Shown here: positions 5,772 through 7,074 of the stretch, piece by piece
Layout of the letters: every line of letters begins with the position of its first letter
Position numbering within the stretch: position 1 is the stretch's first letter
DNA from: CAYFUT01 sp964346395
GTDB lineage: Bacteria; Bacillota; Halanaerobiia; Halobacteroidales; Halobacteroidaceae
Direction: 5' to 3'
Length of the DNA stretch: 7,074 nt
Assembly: GCA_964346395.1 (NCBI GenBank)
Contig: CAYFUT010000099.1
Location: forward strand, 1 to 7,074
Position numbers and translations under genes: made by a program
The notes under the pieces: model-generated
Databases searched by the model: none
What the model was told of the DNA's origin: nothing
What the model saw: only the letters and a program-made list of their open reading frames with translations

Positions 5772-6041
5772 ATGGATCTAATCCCTCTCAAATCTTCTTT
5801 AATTCATTCGGCAGCTTATAATTCTGACTACAATTCACTACAAATTAACTTTCATCAAGGCAGCATTTATGTTTATTATAATGTCCCCGAATCAGTTTTC
5901 GAGCAACTAATCACCGCACTAACACACAAAATCATACCTGCTACTCCACTCAATCTAACTCCCAGAGCATTACCCGGATTCTTCCCTAACGTAGTCAAGG
6001 CAGCAAAAATAAATACACCGCAGGTCTGGCCCAAAAACTAA
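5772..6041 (+). CDS. KTSC-like domain protein with an unusual C-terminal tail
   Basis: Residues 4-50 of this 89-residue protein match the pattern of the KTSC domain, a small beta-rich domain of unknown function. The features are a Lys-Ser-Ser start (7-9), a Tyr followed by a polar turn (16-22), LQINFHQGSIYVYYNVP (23-39) and an amphipathic helix VFEQLITA (42-49). Known members then usually have a Ser/Gly-rich turn and an aromatic, basic ending. Here the rest (51-89) is Pro-, Leu- and Asn-rich and does not resemble that. Reading the other two plus-strand frames past residue 50 gave no better ending, so a simple frameshift is not indicated. The SD is weak (AAAGGA at 5755-5760, 11 bases from the ATG), and no separate promoter is visible. 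It may depend on transcription through the hairpin from the preceding gene. The domain call rests on pattern memory. Confidence 0.6.
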   Translation: MDLIPLKSSLIHSAAYNSDYNSLQINFHQGSIYVYYNVPESVFEQLITALTHKIIPATPLNLTPRALPGFFPNVVKAAKINTPQVWPKN

Positions 6042-6136
6042 TATGCGTAAATTAAATTTTTATTCAATTTTATAACTCCTTTCTTTACCACTTATATAAT
6101 TTCTTTATTAAGAAAAATTCCTGTAAAAAATAAGTC

Positions 6137-6164
6137 TTTACATCACTTATCTATAAAATATAAT
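6137..6164 (+). promoter_or_regulatory. Upstream promoter (P1) of the radical SAM gene
   Basis: TTTACA (6137-6142) and TATAAT (6159-6164) are separated by 16 bases. The -10 is a perfect consensus and the -35 differs at one position. The predicted start is near 6171, giving a leader of about 70 bases. The preceding stretch 6042-6136 is A/T-rich with nothing else I can name. Confidence 0.65.
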
Positions 6165-6166
6165 GC

Positions 6167-6195
6167 TTGATTTCTACGCCAGTTCCTTTTATAAT
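6167..6195 (+). promoter_or_regulatory. Downstream promoter (P2) of the radical SAM gene
   Basis: TTGATT (6167-6172) and TATAAT (6190-6195) are 17 bases apart, again with a perfect -10. The predicted start is near 6202, so the leader is about 37 bases. P1 and P2 are tandem, with start points about 30 bases apart; the P1 start point would fall inside the P2 -35, so their use may be mutually exclusive. Confidence 0.65.
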
Positions 6196-6238
6196 TCAGT
6201 TAATATGAGGCAAAAAATAATCTAGGAGGAGATATAAA

Positions 6239-7074
6239 ATGAGATACGAAGGAAAAATCTACCGACCACCTAGCGAGGCTAAAAGTATCATCATCCAGGT
6301 AACAGTAGGCTGTTCCCACAACCAGTGTACTTTCTGCCACATGTATAAAGATAAACAATTTAAAATACGCAATATCAAGGAAATAATAGAAGATTTGACA
6401 ACAGCACGCAATTCATACGAAACCGTCAAACGGATCTTTTTAGCCGATGGAAATGCACTTTGTCTTAAAACTAATGATTTAAAAGCTATACTGACTAAAA
6501 TAAACGAATTGTTCCCCGAATGTGAACGAGTAGGAACCTATAGTTCCCCAAAAGATATCTTAAATAAATCAGTAGCTGAACTGGAAGAACTGAAGGAATT
6601 AGGATTAAAAATTGCCTATTTAGGCATTGAATCAGGTAGTGATAAAATATTACAAGAGGTCAAAAAAGGAGTTACTGCCCAAGAACTAATAGAGGCCGGC
6701 CAAAAGATGGTTGCGTCGGGAATTAAATTATCAGCCACCCTTATTTCTGGTTTAGGCGGCAAAGCAGACTGGGAAGAACACGCTGCAAAATCAGCCGAGG
6801 TAGTGAATGAAATTAATCCTGATTATCTAGCCCTCTTAACCCTTTTAATTGACGAAGAAACTGAAATTTACGAGCAAATACAAAAGGGAAAATTGGAATT
6901 ATTAGCACCGAAAGAAGTGGTTATCGAAACCAAACAACTAATTGAAGACTTAGAGGTTTCTAATTGTATCTTTAGAAGCAATCATGCTTCCAACTACTTA
7001 TCGCTGGCAGGCACACTAAATCAAGACAAAGATAAGCTGCTACAAAAACTAAATCACGCCGTCAACGATAGTTC
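6239..7074 (+). CDS. Radical SAM protein of unknown reaction (C-terminus beyond the window)
   Basis: The first 278 codons are present and the frame is open at the right edge, so this gene is partial. Cysteines 25, 30 and 33 (GCSHNQCTFC, spacing CX4CX2C) would bind the [4Fe-4S] cluster that cleaves S-adenosylmethionine; this differs from the common CX3CX2C. Further radical SAM core features are FLADGNAL (67-74, in place of the GGE-type strand), YLGIESGSD (127-135) and LISGLGG (168-174). After the core, FRSNHASNYLSL (245-256) looks like a family-specific motif. There is no N-terminal B12-binding domain. I know this as an uncharacterised branch of the Elp3/MiaB/NifB-like radical SAM proteins; no substrate can be assigned. 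The start is well supported: AGGAGGAG (6224-6231) lies seven bases before the ATG, with two promoters upstream. A plus-strand neighbour that explains its role is not visible. Confidence 0.88.
   Translation, partial: MRYEGKIYRPPSEAKSIIIQVTVGCSHNQCTFCHMYKDKQFKIRNIKEIIEDLTTARNSYETVKRIFLADGNALCLKTNDLKAILTKINELFPECERVGTYSSPKDILNKSVAELEELKELGLKIAYLGIESGSDKILQEVKKGVTAQELIEAGQKMVASGIKLSATLISGLGGKADWEEHAAKSAEVVNEINPDYLALLTLLIDEETEIYEQIQKGKLELLAPKEVVIETKQLIEDLEVSNCIFRSNHASNYLSLAGTLNQDKDKLLQKLNHAVNDS

Noticed and set aside
6100..6115. TTTCTT-TATT-AAGAAA hairpin as a terminator after the KTSC-like gene
   Set aside because: It is a short, all-but-one A/T stem with no T-run after it; not stable enough to call.
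1..7074. CRISPR array, tRNA, rRNA, insertion sequence or phage attachment site
   Set aside because: No regularly spaced repeats, cloverleaf, transposase or flanking direct repeats were found when reading both strands.

Overview
The window is AT-rich, with strong Shine-Dalgarno (SD) sequences (AGGAGG type) and sigma70/sigmaA-like promoters, so it looks like a low-GC Firmicute. One gene encodes a secreted protein with the features of an outer-membrane beta-barrel (signal peptide, alternating strands, C-terminal Phe). That points to a diderm Firmicute; Halanaerobiales (Acetohalobium, Halobacteroides, Orenia and relatives) is my best guess. This assignment is inference and nothing here proves it.

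Layout. Positions 1-174 hold the ATPase terminator and, beyond it, one strong and one weaker minus-strand promoter firing leftward out of the window. Then four minus-strand genes follow: a P2A-type calcium-transporting ATPase (175-2865), a predicted outer-membrane barrel protein (2991-3932), an acylphosphatase (4048-4329) and an HD-GYP domain phosphohydrolase (4349-4939). The first three each end at a recognisable hairpin terminator. The HD-GYP and acylphosphatase genes are 19 bases apart and probably share a transcript.

The stretch 4940-5293 is not empty. On the minus strand it carries the wreck of the front of the HD-GYP gene: an N-terminal membrane anchor, a helical linker and the last third of a GAF domain, split by frame changes and amber codons. 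The 196-residue HD-GYP frame is therefore probably what is left of a longer membrane-anchored GAF-HD-GYP protein. It keeps all its catalytic motifs but has no visible SD of its own.

From 5421 rightward the plus strand takes over. A good promoter (TTGATT-17-TAGAAT) drives a 78-residue leucine-zipper protein. After a GC-rich hairpin comes an 89-residue protein with a KTSC-like N-terminal half. About 200 bases later, two tandem consensus-like promoters precede a radical SAM gene (CX4CX2C cluster motif) that runs off the right edge.

The genes do not form one obvious pathway; this looks like a chromosomal stretch of independent units. The most notable points are the decayed GAF-HD-GYP gene with an in-frame TAG, a long inverted repeat that could hide the SD and start codon of the calcium pump, the six-heptad leucine zipper protein, and the tandem-promoter radical SAM gene. 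I saw no CRISPR array, tRNA, insertion sequence or clear new defence system.
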